Shown: positions 1 through 8,722, numbered from the stretch's first letter. The stretch: 32,389 nucleotides of DNA from an uncultured Bacteroidota bacterium (GCA_938008665.1 CALLKA010000198.1:1-32389), one strand, 5' to 3'. Numbers and translations: made by a program. Notes: generated by a model not told the origin, from the sequence alone.

Positions 1-69
1 TGGATAGAAGGCAATTCGATTGACGAATTCTTAAAAAAATTATTAGCCGCTTTGCCCGCCAAAAAATAA
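1..69 (+). CDS. C-terminal end of an unidentified protein (partial)
   Basis: The first 22 codons of the window read open in frame 1 and stop with TAA at 67-69. The tail begins WIEGNSIDEF, continues with a Lys/Leu/Ala-rich stretch, and ends in Lys-Lys. It looks like the last amphipathic helix of a soluble protein. Too little is present to name a family. The next gene on the same strand, if real, is the tiny frame at 90. Confidence 0.5.
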   Translation, partial: WIEGNSIDEFLKKLLAALPAKK

Positions 70-89
70 ATTACTTGTAAATAGATAAA

Positions 90-164
90 ATGAGCTTACC
101 CATTATTTTTGGCATCATTGCCATCATTATCATTGTTATTAGACGCAATCGCAATAGAGATTAG
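90..164 (+). CDS. Possible 24-residue single-span membrane peptide
   Basis: An ATG at 90 opens a 24-codon frame ending in TAG at 162-164. The product starts MSLPIIFGI, has a run of Ile/Val/Ala long enough to cross a membrane once (about residues 3-17), and ends in a basic tail (RRNRNRD). By the positive-inside rule the C-terminus would sit in the cytoplasm. It begins 20 bases after the preceding stop, behind an A-rich stretch of the kind Bacteroidota use in place of a Shine-Dalgarno. The hydrophobic core followed by a charged tail is not typical of random sequence, but a frame this short can arise by chance. Confidence 0.35.
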   Translation: MSLPIIFGIIAIIIIVIRRNRNRD

Positions 165-168
165 TAAC

Positions 169-939
169 TTACTTTTTTGATATTAACGTTAAAAATTGCG
201 CAGGTACATTAGTAGTGATAAATTCCACTTCTTGTGCAATTAATTTATTTAAGTCTTCTACTTGGTTTACAGTCCAGCTTCCAAGTAATAAATTATTTTG
301 TTTTGCGGTTGCACTTAATTGTGGGTCACTAATAAAATTACTGAAATGAAAGTTGATACCATTAAATTTTTCGTTTACAATTTCATTAATTGTTTTATTA
401 TTTTCCAAATAAAGTACAATTGCATTCGGTTGTAGTCTTTTGATAGTTTTAACTACCTCAAATCCAAAACTGATGTAAATTATTTTTTCCGAAATGCCCA
501 ATTTTTCAGCAAGGGCAAGGGTTTCTATTGTTGTTTTTTGTGAAATATCGGCGCCTGTTAATGCCTCTTTAATTTCGCAAATGAGTAAGGTAGGCGGGTT
601 GTTGTGCGTTCCAGTAGTAAAATAATTTTCAAGCGTGGGTAAATTTTCGCCATTACTTAATTTCTTTTTATTTAAATCATCGTAATTGCGAAGTTCGATG
701 GTGTCACCATAATATACAGGGTCATGATTCACTACTAATATACCATCCTTGGTACGACGAACGTCAAATTCACTACCATAACACTTTAATTCAATTGCTT
801 TTTGTAAGGCGGCAATAGAATTCTCTGGCAATGCAAATTCTTTCCACGCACCTCTATGCGCAATGATTTGAGTTTGTTTTTGCGACATAGCGGGTTGAAT
901 TGAAATTAAACAAATAGCGATGATATATAATGACTTCAT
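169..939 (-). CDS. Secreted glycerophosphodiester phosphodiesterase (GDPD family)
   Basis: 256 residues with an N-terminal signal peptide (about residues 1-19, ending AMSQ). The GDPD TIM-barrel active site is visible: H28-R29 in AHRG, P38-E39-N40, E57 and D59 in EFDVR, H72-D73 in NHDP, and E122-K124 in CEIK. These are the family's general acid/base and metal ligands. The enzyme would split glycerophosphodiesters into glycerol-3-phosphate and an alcohol, in the periplasm or outside the cell. It lies 27 bases after the asparaginase-domain gene and 124 bases after the esterase gene stop, so it is probably the last gene of that minus-strand operon. The substrate head group cannot be told from sequence. 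The start is ATG at 937-939. Confidence 0.9.
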   Translation of the reverse strand: MKSLYIIAICLISIQPAMSQKQTQIIAHRGAWKEFALPENSIAALQKAIELKCYGSEFDVRRTKDGILVVNHDPVYYGDTIELRNYDDLNKKKLSNGENLPTLENYFTTGTHNNPPTLLICEIKEALTGADISQKTTIETLALAEKLGISEKIIYISFGFEVVKTIKRLQPNAIVLYLENNKTINEIVNEKFNGINFHFSNFISDPQLSATAKQNNLLLGSWTVNQVEDLNKLIAQEVEFITTNVPAQFLTLISKK

Positions 940-966
940 AAAAAAATTGATTGAAATAGCTGATAA

Positions 967-1452
967 TTATAATGCTTCAAATTCGCCCCTTTCCTTGTTT
1001 TTCTGCACTTTATTCGCCTCGAAAATTTTTCCATTCATGGCAATATAAACCCCAGTAGGTAATACTTGTACAAATGCCAATGCACTGCCAAGATTAAATA
1101 ATCCATCCGAACTACCAAATTTATAGGGTACCATTGCGCCCGTTAATACTATCGTTTTATTATTGCAGTGTTCCGCAAGGTAGCTTGCTGTTAAAGTCAT
1201 GGTATCTGTGCCATGGGTAATAAAAATTTTATCTGCACTTGTTTTTAAACATGCTTCAGCAATCAGCTGCCGGTCATCGTCTGTAAATTCTAAACTATCC
1301 TTCATCATTAATGTAGTAATGGCTAAGTCAAGTTTACTACGGCCTAAATCCAGCATTTCGTGTAAATGCGTTTCTTTAAAATATAGGCTACCGTTAAGTT
1401 CATTATATTCTTTATCAAAAGTGCCGCCGGTGATGAAAACTTGTATAGACAT
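967..1452 (-). CDS. Single-domain asparaginase-like protein
   Basis: 161 residues covering only the N-terminal domain of the type I/II L-asparaginase fold. The catalytic residues can be placed by comparison with E. coli AnsB: T11 in TGGTFD, T82-D83 in HGTDT, and K151 near the end corresponding to AnsB K162. The conserved TGAM and SSDGLFNL segments lie between them. The C-terminal domain, which in the full-length enzyme helps complete the site at the dimer interface, is absent. There is no frameshift; the frame simply stops. Short asparaginase-domain proteins of this size form a known group, so this is probably intact. It has no signal peptide, so it is probably cytoplasmic. It starts 11 bases after the esterase gene. 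Confidence 0.85.
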   Translation of the reverse strand: MSIQVFITGGTFDKEYNELNGSLYFKETHLHEMLDLGRSKLDLAITTLMMKDSLEFTDDDRQLIAEACLKTSADKIFITHGTDTMTLTASYLAEHCNNKTIVLTGAMVPYKFGSSDGLFNLGSALAFVQVLPTGVYIAMNGKIFEANKVQKNKERGEFEAL

Positions 1453-1463
1453 AATGAGGTAAA

Positions 1464-2339
1464 TTATTTTTGATGAAAACTGTTTCCAATAAATGCCAAT
1501 GCATCAATGACCCCAGTGCGCCAATAGGTCCAACTGTGTGCGCCATCTCGAACTCTAAATTCATGTGGTATTTTTTTATTCGTCATAGCTATATGTAAAT
1601 TTGCATTTCCAACTGATAAGTAATCATCATCACCACAGTCGATCCAAAATTTAACGGAAGATAATTCTTCAACTGACTTTGTTTCAATTAATTGAAGCGG
1701 GCTGTTTTGAAGCCATGCTGCATTAATCCTATCTGTTCCTTTTATATTTTTTTTATCTGCGGGTGCAAATAATGAATTATAAATATTATCTGAAGCAGTG
1801 CTTATATCACTGTTGTTCCATACTACCGCACTTAGTGGAGCCGCAGCTGCAAAAAGTTTTGGGTATTTTAAACCATATAGTAATGCCCCATATCCTCCCA
1901 TCGATAATCCAGCAATTCCACGGAATCTTTTTTCTGACTTTACCTTATATGTTTTTTCAATATGCGGAATTAATTCTTTTATAAAAAAATCCTCGTAGGG
2001 CAACGAGCCATCTGCGGCATTGATATAAAAACTTTTAAATCCATCAGGGGTGACAATAATCATTGGCGGGATGGTTCCATCAGTAATTGCTTTATCAGCA
2101 AGCCTATTGATCTCGCCAAATTGAATCCAACCATCATCTGCGTCCCCATAACCATGTAATAAATAAGTTACAGGGTAGGACCTTTCACTTGTATTATAAT
2201 CAGAAGGCAGATATATGGAGAAATGCACATCGCGATTCAAAATTTTACTTGTAATCACTTGCTTCTCCTTAACTATTCCTTGACCAAATAACAGCACTAC
2301 CATAAATACGTTTAAAATGAGCAGGAGAATTTTTTTCAT
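1464..2339 (-). CDS. Secreted esterase, esterase D/EstA type (PF00756 fold)
   Basis: 291 residues, alpha/beta hydrolase of the putative-esterase family that includes enterochelin esterase and S-formylglutathione hydrolase. A signal peptide covers about residues 1-19. Visible motifs are the oxyanion loop HGYG (62-65), the nucleophile elbow GLSMGG with Ser146, an acidic segment DCGDDDY (234-240) likely to supply the Asp, and His268 in AHSWTYW. Related exported proteins include feruloyl and acetylxylan esterases as well as generic carboxylesterases, so the substrate is open. It heads the tight run esterase-asparaginase-GDPD; the S41 protease gene ends 72 bases upstream and may share the transcript. 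Confidence 0.9.
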   Translation of the reverse strand: MKKILLLILNVFMVVLLFGQGIVKEKQVITSKILNRDVHFSIYLPSDYNTSERSYPVTYLLHGYGDADDGWIQFGEINRLADKAITDGTIPPMIIVTPDGFKSFYINAADGSLPYEDFFIKELIPHIEKTYKVKSEKRFRGIAGLSMGGYGALLYGLKYPKLFAAAAPLSAVVWNNSDISTASDNIYNSLFAPADKKNIKGTDRINAAWLQNSPLQLIETKSVEELSSVKFWIDCGDDDYLSVGNANLHIAMTNKKIPHEFRVRDGAHSWTYWRTGVIDALAFIGNSFHQK

Positions 2340-2411
2340 AAATTATTTTTATTAATTAGTCTATTAAAACTTAGTAAAGAAAGTAACCACTTCAATACAA
2401 ATAAATGTACG

Positions 2412-3779
2412 CTATAAGTTTGGTTTCATCCACATATCTTGACGGTCCATTTTGATATTATCCGAGACCGCTTTATTTTGAAATAAGGTTGCCTTTGTTT
2501 GGGGTGTATTCCCGCTTGCACTAAATGGTTGAAATGCGGTTGGACTAATGAATAACAAGGCCTTATTTAATACAGTTTCATAAGGGTCACCGAGCTGCTT
2601 AAATGGTAATACATTATCCGTAATGGCAATATTGGGTAAGAATCCTTCTGCGGTACCATAATTGGATTCATCTTTTGCATTCGCAATTTTAAATGTGATG
2701 GGTTGCAAGCCATAGTTCCATCTGTTCTTGCTATCGGTTAATGTAAATGATCCTACATTTTTTCCATAAGTATGTTCGCCCACCAAAATGACATCCATAA
2801 ATGGCTTTAAATTGTTAATCACCAATTCGCTGGCCGATGCCGAGCTGTTGGATATCAAGAAAAATACCCTACTTAAAGTTCCTAAATTATTATTTTCAAA
2901 ATTAAAGTTGGTATTAAATGCACTACTTCCGCTTGACTTATTTAATTCCTCAGTATAAGTAGCATTGTACACTTTTTTATTCATGACAGTTCCTGCTCTC
3001 GCTGAGATATCTTTTACAATTAAATTAGTCATTAAGTCAGAGGAGCTCACATATCCACCCCCATTGTATCTTAAATCAACGACTAGTTCGTTTACACCAT
3101 TAGCTTTAAATCTTCCAAAAACATTTCTTAAACTATCATCAAAGCTAGATAAAAATTGGATGTATGCGATATAGCCTACTTTTTTACCACCCCATTTAAT
3201 AATGGTATCTTTTAAAATTGGATTTGTTTGCAGTTCTACTTTTGTCAAAGACGCACTCGTCCCTGTGCTTGTAAATACCCCATTCGCATAGGATCCCAGT
3301 CCTAATTTTAAAGTTTCATTTTGTAATATAGAAGCATAATTACTTGGAGTAATCGTTTTATCATCCACTTTTAAAATTATATCACCTCTTTTTAATCCTG
3401 CTTTTTCTGCAGGGCTACCTTTTAAAACATAGGCAATGACAAAAGCGATATTAGCCTGTGTATTATCGGTATAAAAAATAGAATATTTTATACCGAGCAC
3501 GGTATTAATACCATTTAATTGATTTGCTAAATTACTAGCACTGCTATCAATCCATGAAAAACGATCTGTTTTACGATAATCATATAGAATACTATAAAAA
3601 TAATTCATAGGATTATCTTTTAAATTCGTTGCCGAAATTTTCGGCATATTGGTGTTCCATAAATAATAGTAACTCATGCTATTATAAATCCAGGTATTTG
3701 CATCGTCTGATACAGTCACGTCTTTTTTACATGCCATTAACAAAAATATAAAGACAAAAGGGACTACTATTTTTTTCAT
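2412..3779 (-). CDS. S41 family (C-terminal processing) peptidase lipoprotein
   Basis: 455 residues. The N-terminus has a lipoprotein signal with lipobox LMAC, placing the lipidated Cys at residue 17, followed by charged residues. An alpha-helical N-domain (about 25-90) precedes a PDZ domain (about 95-165, with GSPAEKAGLKRGDIILKVD) and the S41 catalytic core (about 200-400). The Ser/Lys dyad is Ser315 in SASASE and Lys340 in HTYGK, with the family's 25-residue spacing. VDLRYNGGG is the usual strand before it. This architecture is common for Bacteroidota lipoprotein proteases that cleave envelope proteins. The start is ATG at 3777-3779. There is no sign of damage. Confidence 0.93.
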   Translation of the reverse strand: MKKIVVPFVFIFLLMACKKDVTVSDDANTWIYNSMSYYYLWNTNMPKISATNLKDNPMNYFYSILYDYRKTDRFSWIDSSASNLANQLNGINTVLGIKYSIFYTDNTQANIAFVIAYVLKGSPAEKAGLKRGDIILKVDDKTITPSNYASILQNETLKLGLGSYANGVFTSTGTSASLTKVELQTNPILKDTIIKWGGKKVGYIAYIQFLSSFDDSLRNVFGRFKANGVNELVVDLRYNGGGYVSSSDLMTNLIVKDISARAGTVMNKKVYNATYTEELNKSSGSSAFNTNFNFENNNLGTLSRVFFLISNSSASASELVINNLKPFMDVILVGEHTYGKNVGSFTLTDSKNRWNYGLQPITFKIANAKDESNYGTAEGFLPNIAITDNVLPFKQLGDPYETVLNKALLFISPTAFQPFSASGNTPQTKATLFQNKAVSDNIKMDRQDMWMKPNL

Positions 3780-3899
3780 AATCTAAACACTTTATCAATA
3801 GTAAATTTAAATAAATTAAGGACACAAATGTTATCCTTTCTGTAATCATTTTTGGGACAGCGTTTTTTAACTTAATTTTACTAATAAATAAACCAGCAT

Positions 3900-4850
3900 A
3901 TGCCAAATACAAGGGGTTTCTTCAAACTTTCATTCAGCCTTGTGTCGCTTACGATGCTTTTTTTATCTACAAATGTAAAAGGACAAAAAGCCACCACACC
4001 CACTTATATTGAATCTATCAATCAATGGCATAAGCTAAGGGAGGTGGAGTTAAAATCACCCAAGGGTTGGTTAAATTTAGCCGGGTTGTTTTGGTTACAT
4101 AAAGGGGTGAATACCTTTGGTGTTAACAAGAATAATGATTGTATTTATGAAAATCCCGATCCATCCGATGTATTTTTTCCTGATCATTTGGGAAATTTTA
4201 TTTTTGAAGGGGATAGTGTTATGTGGGAGAGCCTTGATAAATATGTGGTTAAGGTAAATAATCAAAAGATGCCCTTTAGATCAAAGGTTTGCGTTTTTAA
4301 TGGCAAAGGCATTAGTTCGGAAATTAGTTGGACAATGTCAGGTCATTCATATTCATGGACCATCATTAAAAGAGAAGATAAAATTGGGGTAAGATTTAGA
4401 GATTTAAAATCGAGTAATGTTTTATTATTTAAGGGGATAGCTCATTTTCCAATCAATGAAAAATTCAAAATAAAAGCAGTGCTTCAGCCACCAATAGAAT
4501 CGTATTTGATGATTTCAAATGTTTTGGGTCAGCAAGTGGCTTCTAAAAATGCAGGTAAGCTTCAATTTACCTATCAAAGTAAACCGTATAGCTTGGATGT
4601 AATTGATGAAGGGGGCAAGCAACTTTTTATCACTTTTGCGGATGCAACTTCCGGGGTAACCACTTATGGTGCTGGTCGTTTCATTTATATTGATCAACCA
4701 GATGCTACCGGAAATACTTTTATTGATTTTAATCAAGCCTTTAATCCGCCTTGCGCATTTACCAAATTCGCCACCTGTCCTTTGCCGCCACCGCAAAATA
4801 GGTTGCCTTTTCCAATACCGGCAGGCGAAAAAAATTATGGACATCACTAG
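3900..4850 (+). CDS. DUF1684 family exported protein
   Basis: 316 residues with a signal peptide (about 1-28, ending VKGQ). The C-terminal third shows the DUF1684 signature: YGAGRFIYI, a DFNQAFNPPCAF segment, and the Pro-rich CPLPPPQNRLPFPIPAGE near the end, where both Cys are conserved in the family as I know it. An N-terminal segment with KGWLNLAGLFWL is also typical. The biochemical function of DUF1684 is not established to my knowledge. It is divergent from the S41 protease gene and is followed after 24 bases by the UDP-sugar dehydrogenase, which appears to have its own promoter. Confidence 0.88.
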   Translation: MPNTRGFFKLSFSLVSLTMLFLSTNVKGQKATTPTYIESINQWHKLREVELKSPKGWLNLAGLFWLHKGVNTFGVNKNNDCIYENPDPSDVFFPDHLGNFIFEGDSVMWESLDKYVVKVNNQKMPFRSKVCVFNGKGISSEISWTMSGHSYSWTIIKREDKIGVRFRDLKSSNVLLFKGIAHFPINEKFKIKAVLQPPIESYLMISNVLGQQVASKNAGKLQFTYQSKPYSLDVIDEGGKQLFITFADATSGVTTYGAGRFIYIDQPDATGNTFIDFNQAFNPPCAFTKFATCPLPPPQNRLPFPIPAGEKNYGHH

Positions 4851-4859
4851 TCTGTCCAT

Positions 4860-4867
4860 TAACTTTG
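4860..4867 (+). promoter_or_regulatory. Predicted Bacteroidota -7 promoter element for the UDP-sugar dehydrogenase
   Basis: TAACTTTG matches the consensus TAnnTTTG at every fixed position. It ends only 7 bases before the ATG at 4875, so the transcript would have a leader of a few bases at most. A TTG at the usual -33 distance is not clear (TGG at 4838-4840 is the nearest). The element lies just after the DUF1684 stop. Confidence 0.4.
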
Positions 4868-4874
4868 AAGGACT

Positions 4875-6149
4875 ATGAATAGCCCAATACCTCTTACTAA
4901 AGCTAAAATTGCAATCATCGGCTTGGGCTATGTGGGCTTGCCATTAGCTTTGGCTTTTGGTGAAAAGTACCAAGTGGTTGGGTTTGATATTAATATAGAA
5001 CGTATTGCCAATTTAAAAAAAGGGATGGATGCTACATTACAATGCACTTCCCAAGAAATAGCCAATGCAAGTAAACTTGTTTTTACCCATGACTTAAGTC
5101 AAATTAAGGATGCTTCTATTTTTATTGTCACGGTTCCTACACCCGTTACAAAAGACAAACAACCCGACTTACATTTGTTACGTACTGCTACTAAAATGAT
5201 TGGAGAAGTTTTAAAAAAAGGGGATATCGTAATTTATGAAAGTACTGTTTATCCTGGTTGTACCGAAGAGGATTGCGTGCCTGTTTTGGAAGAAGTTAGC
5301 GGGTTAAAATATAACCAAGATTTTTATTGTGGCTATTCACCAGAGCGCATTAATCCAGGTGATAAAGTGCACACACTTACAAAAATTATTAAAGTCACTT
5401 CTGGTTCAACGCCTGAAGCAGCAAACATGGTTGACAATTTATATGCTAGTATTATTACAGCAGGCACCCATAAAGCGTCAAGTATTAAAGTAGCGGAAGC
5501 ATCAAAATCCATTGAAAACGCACAGAGAGATATTAATATTTCATTTGTAAATGAATTGGCATTGATCTTTGATAAAATGGATATTGATACGAATGAAGTT
5601 CTTGCTGCGGCTGCGACGAAATGGAATTTTTTACCATTCAAGCCAGGCTTGGTGGGTGGGCATTGTATTGGTGTTGACCCATATTATTTAGCACACAAAG
5701 CAAGTAGTTTGGGCTATCATCCACAAGTAATTTTATCCGGCAGACATGTGAATGACCAGATGAGCTCGTTTGTTACTGAAAAAGTAATCAAGTTATTAAT
5801 TAAAAATAGTTTTAAAGTACAAGGCGCTAAAGTTTTATTATTAGGGGTGACATTTAAAGAAAATTGTCCCGACATTCGAAATTCTCAAGCCTTTGAAATA
5901 TTTACAGCACTAAAAAATAAAGGGGTAGCCGTTGTCGCATTTGATCCATTTGCAAATGCAAACGAAGTTTTTGACAACCATCAAATTAATTTAGTCACCT
6001 CACTTGAAACCTACGATGCTATTGTATTAACAGTAGCGCATGACTTTTTTAAGTCATTAAATTATACAAGTTTAAAATCATCTGCTAATTCTGTGATTTA
6101 CGATACCAAGGCCATACTTGATAAAAGTATCGTAACCGCTCGTTTATAA
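4875..6149 (+). CDS. Nucleotide sugar dehydrogenase (UDP-HexNAc dehydrogenase type, TviB/WbpO-like)
   Basis: 424 residues, full length for the UDP-glucose/GDP-mannose dehydrogenase superfamily. The NAD-binding Rossmann motif GLGYVGLP is at residues 16-23. The central domain carries the AEASKSIENAQRDINISF helix with the conserved Lys and Asn, and the catalytic Cys264 is in GGHCIGVDPYYL. The C-terminal UDP-binding domain follows (GVTFKENCPDIRNS). The sequence pattern is nearer to the UDP-N-acetylgalactosamine/glucosamine 6-dehydrogenases than to UDP-glucose dehydrogenase. It would make UDP-HexNAcA for capsule or O-antigen, using two NAD+ per sugar. No other polysaccharide gene is adjacent. Its stop lies 3 bases from the stop of the convergent acylase. 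Confidence 0.92.
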   Translation: MNSPIPLTKAKIAIIGLGYVGLPLALAFGEKYQVVGFDINIERIANLKKGMDATLQCTSQEIANASKLVFTHDLSQIKDASIFIVTVPTPVTKDKQPDLHLLRTATKMIGEVLKKGDIVIYESTVYPGCTEEDCVPVLEEVSGLKYNQDFYCGYSPERINPGDKVHTLTKIIKVTSGSTPEAANMVDNLYASIITAGTHKASSIKVAEASKSIENAQRDINISFVNELALIFDKMDIDTNEVLAAAATKWNFLPFKPGLVGGHCIGVDPYYLAHKASSLGYHPQVILSGRHVNDQMSSFVTEKVIKLLIKNSFKVQGAKVLLLGVTFKENCPDIRNSQAFEIFTALKNKGVAVVAFDPFANANEVFDNHQINLVTSLETYDAIVLTVAHDFFKSLNYTSLKSSANSVIYDTKAILDKSIVTARL

Positions 6150-6152
6150 AAT

Positions 6153-8249
6153 TTATTGTGGGTGATAAACGCTTTCGGCATTTTTCAATACTTCATTTTT
6201 ATCCAAGGTCATTTTTTTCAATTGTTGCGCTTGGTATAATGGACGTTGATCTGCGAAATGCTTATTCCCTTTAATTGAACTAGCACCAAAAGTATTGACA
6301 GTTTCAATTAAGGGTAGTCCGCCATTTTTAGGAAATTTAACAAATCCAATATACGCATCACCACTCACCATTTTACGTTTACCTTCAGTGCCAAAAGCTT
6401 GACCTTGCACGGCAGCTAATACATCGGGCATGCCTCCTTGTGGCCATTCTTCATCACCACGCACCAATTTTTGCATGTCACCTAAAGTAACATCTAATCG
6501 ATTAAAATTTTTCATTAAATAATCATACGCATACTGAAATGTAGCCACTGCTTCTTCCATACTTAATTTGTCACTTTTAGCTTCATCGCTATTTTTACGT
6601 CCACCCATTAATTTAGGGATGGAATAATAAGCCAAATTATAAATCAAAGCACCATTGCTTTCAGCGACTGCATTATGGTCCCATTTTTTTAAACTAACAA
6701 TCAATGGGGCTAGTTGCGGATACTTTGATTCATCTACCATAAATAAGGTATCTGATGTATATCCATAAGGATATAAAATTGGATTGGGCAATTGACGATC
6801 AAATTTGATTCTCTTTAAATCGGCGTAACTAATTTTATTTAGTTGATCAATCAAATCCTTAGCGCGTCGGCTTCTGTTATTATGTGTAAGTTCATAACCA
6901 TCGTTTACATCAAACTTTGCGCGATTTAAGTTTTCATTTTCGGCAGTAGCTAAAAATGGCGAATGATTGGTGTTAAATAAATAACCACTGGTAGGATTTA
7001 AATATTGCGGTAATTCAGATAGGGGTTTAAACTTAGTCCAAAGTGTTGCCATCGTATTCCCTGGAACTGTTGCATTCCAATGATAGCTGGTATCTGGATT
7101 ACGATAAGGCATTTTACTATTTGAAATATAAAATATAGTATCGTTTTTATCTGCATATACTATATTAAACATGGCCAAATGATTTTGATTTAAAGCAGCT
7201 TTGAATTGCGTGTAGTTTTGCGCTTTATTCATAGCATACCATTGTTGTAAAGCACCTGCATCCATTAAGGAAGGTAATCGCATTGAAAAATATTGTCCGG
7301 ATGGCGTAGCAGCAGTAGGACCATAAATGGAAGTATATGCTGTTTTATAAATCGGGATTGGCACTCCTTTGATACTTAATTTAATTCTTCTCTTTTCTAA
7401 TTTCAACCAATTACCATCTACTTTATATTTTCCTGGATGTTGCTTATCGGTTTGCAATTGATACATGTCAATTTTATCTTGCATGTTTACGGTATGTGCC
7501 CAAGCAATGTTTGGGGTAGCACCATGAAAAATTAATGGTGCACCTGGGAACAAACCACCTAAAATATTCCAACCTGATTCACTTTGTAAATGTGCTTCAT
7601 AAAAAGCGGTAGCACCTTCAATGGGCTGGTGCGCATTGATCACCAACATATTTTCACCAGAAGCAGATTTACTTGCATTGACTGCAAATGCATTACTGCC
7701 CTCCCCTGTAAATATGGGTAATGCTGGAACAGTACCATTTAAAATTTTTGGTAAGGCTTTGTCAACGCCACAAAATACGGCTACTGAAAAAACACCTGCA
7801 GATAAATAATCCTCCACTGTAACTGGAAAAACATGTTTATTGAGTAATGCAGAAGGATGCGCTTTTGCATATGCATGTAATCCAGCCAAATAGCCTTTGA
7901 TTAAATCGATGAATGCAGGATCCATTTGATCAATTTGGGCCTTAACGGTTGCTTTTGTATTTAGTAATCCAACAACATAATCAACGGAAGCGCCTTTTTT
8001 ACCAAGGTAGGTGGCTAATTTGCCTTTACCTGTTAATATCAAAGTTTGAATGGTATTAAAATCATCTTCCGCGTGCGCCCAAGCCAATCCATAAGCCACT
8101 TCAGGATCAGTGGGTGCAAAAATATGCGGCACACCAAAACTATCTCTTGCAATGGTTATTTGATCTGTTCTTAAAATGGGGTCAGCACTTTTTTGTGCAT
8201 GGGTTGCTTGCAAAAGCAATAAAGACAAGGAAAGTAAGATGAGTTTCAT
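6153..8249 (-). CDS. Penicillin acylase / AHL acylase family Ntn-hydrolase
   Basis: 698 residues. The signal peptide is about 1-18 (ending THAQ). The proenzyme layout of the S45 family is clear: an alpha chain (about 20-184) with RDSFGVPHIFA and a Gly-Ser junction in GEGSNAFAV, making Ser185 the N-terminal nucleophile of the beta chain after self-cleavage. The beta chain has the INAHQP segment, FHGATPNIAWAHTVN near the oxyanion Asn, and a C-terminal region with FGASSIKGNKHFADQ. Periplasmic members cleave N-acyl-homoserine lactones, cyclic lipopeptides or beta-lactam side chains; which one applies cannot be read from sequence. It stands alone on the minus strand, between convergent and divergent neighbours. 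Confidence 0.9.
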   Translation of the reverse strand: MKLILLSLSLLLLQATHAQKSADPILRTDQITIARDSFGVPHIFAPTDPEVAYGLAWAHAEDDFNTIQTLILTGKGKLATYLGKKGASVDYVVGLLNTKATVKAQIDQMDPAFIDLIKGYLAGLHAYAKAHPSALLNKHVFPVTVEDYLSAGVFSVAVFCGVDKALPKILNGTVPALPIFTGEGSNAFAVNASKSASGENMLVINAHQPIEGATAFYEAHLQSESGWNILGGLFPGAPLIFHGATPNIAWAHTVNMQDKIDMYQLQTDKQHPGKYKVDGNWLKLEKRRIKLSIKGVPIPIYKTAYTSIYGPTAATPSGQYFSMRLPSLMDAGALQQWYAMNKAQNYTQFKAALNQNHLAMFNIVYADKNDTIFYISNSKMPYRNPDTSYHWNATVPGNTMATLWTKFKPLSELPQYLNPTSGYLFNTNHSPFLATAENENLNRAKFDVNDGYELTHNNRSRRAKDLIDQLNKISYADLKRIKFDRQLPNPILYPYGYTSDTLFMVDESKYPQLAPLIVSLKKWDHNAVAESNGALIYNLAYYSIPKLMGGRKNSDEAKSDKLSMEEAVATFQYAYDYLMKNFNRLDVTLGDMQKLVRGDEEWPQGGMPDVLAAVQGQAFGTEGKRKMVSGDAYIGFVKFPKNGGLPLIETVNTFGASSIKGNKHFADQRPLYQAQQLKKMTLDKNEVLKNAESVYHPQ

Positions 8250-8340
8250 ATGTGTAGAATATGTATTATGAATTAATATTTTTGATTTGGAACGGAATGC
8301 CTTTAATTTAAAATGAATGGTGTAATTTATAAAAACTATC

Positions 8341-8348
8341 TAAATTTG
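8341..8348 (+). promoter_or_regulatory. Predicted -7 promoter element for the HAD phosphatase gene
   Basis: TAAATTTG is a full match to TAnnTTTG, 32 bases before the ATG at 8381. That gives a leader of roughly 28 bases. No good TTG is seen at the -33 distance, so the call rests on the -7 box and its position in the divergent intergenic region. Confidence 0.4.
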
Positions 8349-8380
8349 TGCAACTTATTATATGAATTAAACTATTAACA

Positions 8381-8722
8381 ATGATTGAGTCTAAAAGGTT
8401 CGGCTCTAAAAAAGCCTTGGTTGATATTGATGAAACGATCTGCTTTTATAGCGATAAGCGGGTATATGAATTAGCAGAGCCTAATTTTGATAATATTGCA
8501 AAAATTAATCAACTATTTGAACAAGGTTGGCATATTACTTATTGGACTGGAAGGGGCGAAAGTTCAAAGCGAGATTTACGCGCGCTCACGCTTGCACAAC
8601 TCAATGAATGGGGTTGTCAATTTAATGAACTAATTACAGGTTATTGCCCTAATGGAGGACCTACCAAGCCTAATTTTGATTTGGTGATTGATGATAAAGC
8701 AAAAAGGATAGAGGAATTATAA
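8381..8722 (+). CDS. Small HAD-superfamily phosphatase-like protein
   Basis: 113 residues, no signal peptide, so cytoplasmic. HAD motif I is DIDETI with nucleophile D15 and D17; motif II Thr56 is in YWTGRGESSKRD; Lys96 fits motif III; D104-D105 in VIDDKA is motif IV. There is no separate cap domain, so substrates are likely accessible phosphosugars, nucleotides or polymers. Similar compact HAD proteins occur in capsule and nucleotide-sugar gene clusters. A UDP-sugar dehydrogenase is about 2 kb away, which is only weak support for such a role here. The reading frame overlaps the convergent membrane-protein gene by 6 bases at their stops. Confidence 0.8.
   Translation: MIESKRFGSKKALVDIDETICFYSDKRVYELAEPNFDNIAKINQLFEQGWHITYWTGRGESSKRDLRALTLAQLNEWGCQFNELITGYCPNGGPTKPNFDLVIDDKAKRIEEL

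Noticed and set aside
967..1452. Asparaginase gene truncated by frameshift
   Set aside because: The product ends just past the catalytic Lys, the following sequence on the same strand enters the GDPD gene after 27 bases, and there is no remnant of a C-terminal domain, so it is a compact gene, not a broken one.
3727..3912. 61-codon minus-strand frame between the S41 protease and DUF1684 genes
   Set aside because: It overlaps the starts of both well-supported genes in another frame and lacks a domain; the region is their divergent promoter.
4515..4859. 114-codon minus-strand frame
   Set aside because: It is antisense to the conserved C-terminal DUF1684 signature, so it is a shadow.
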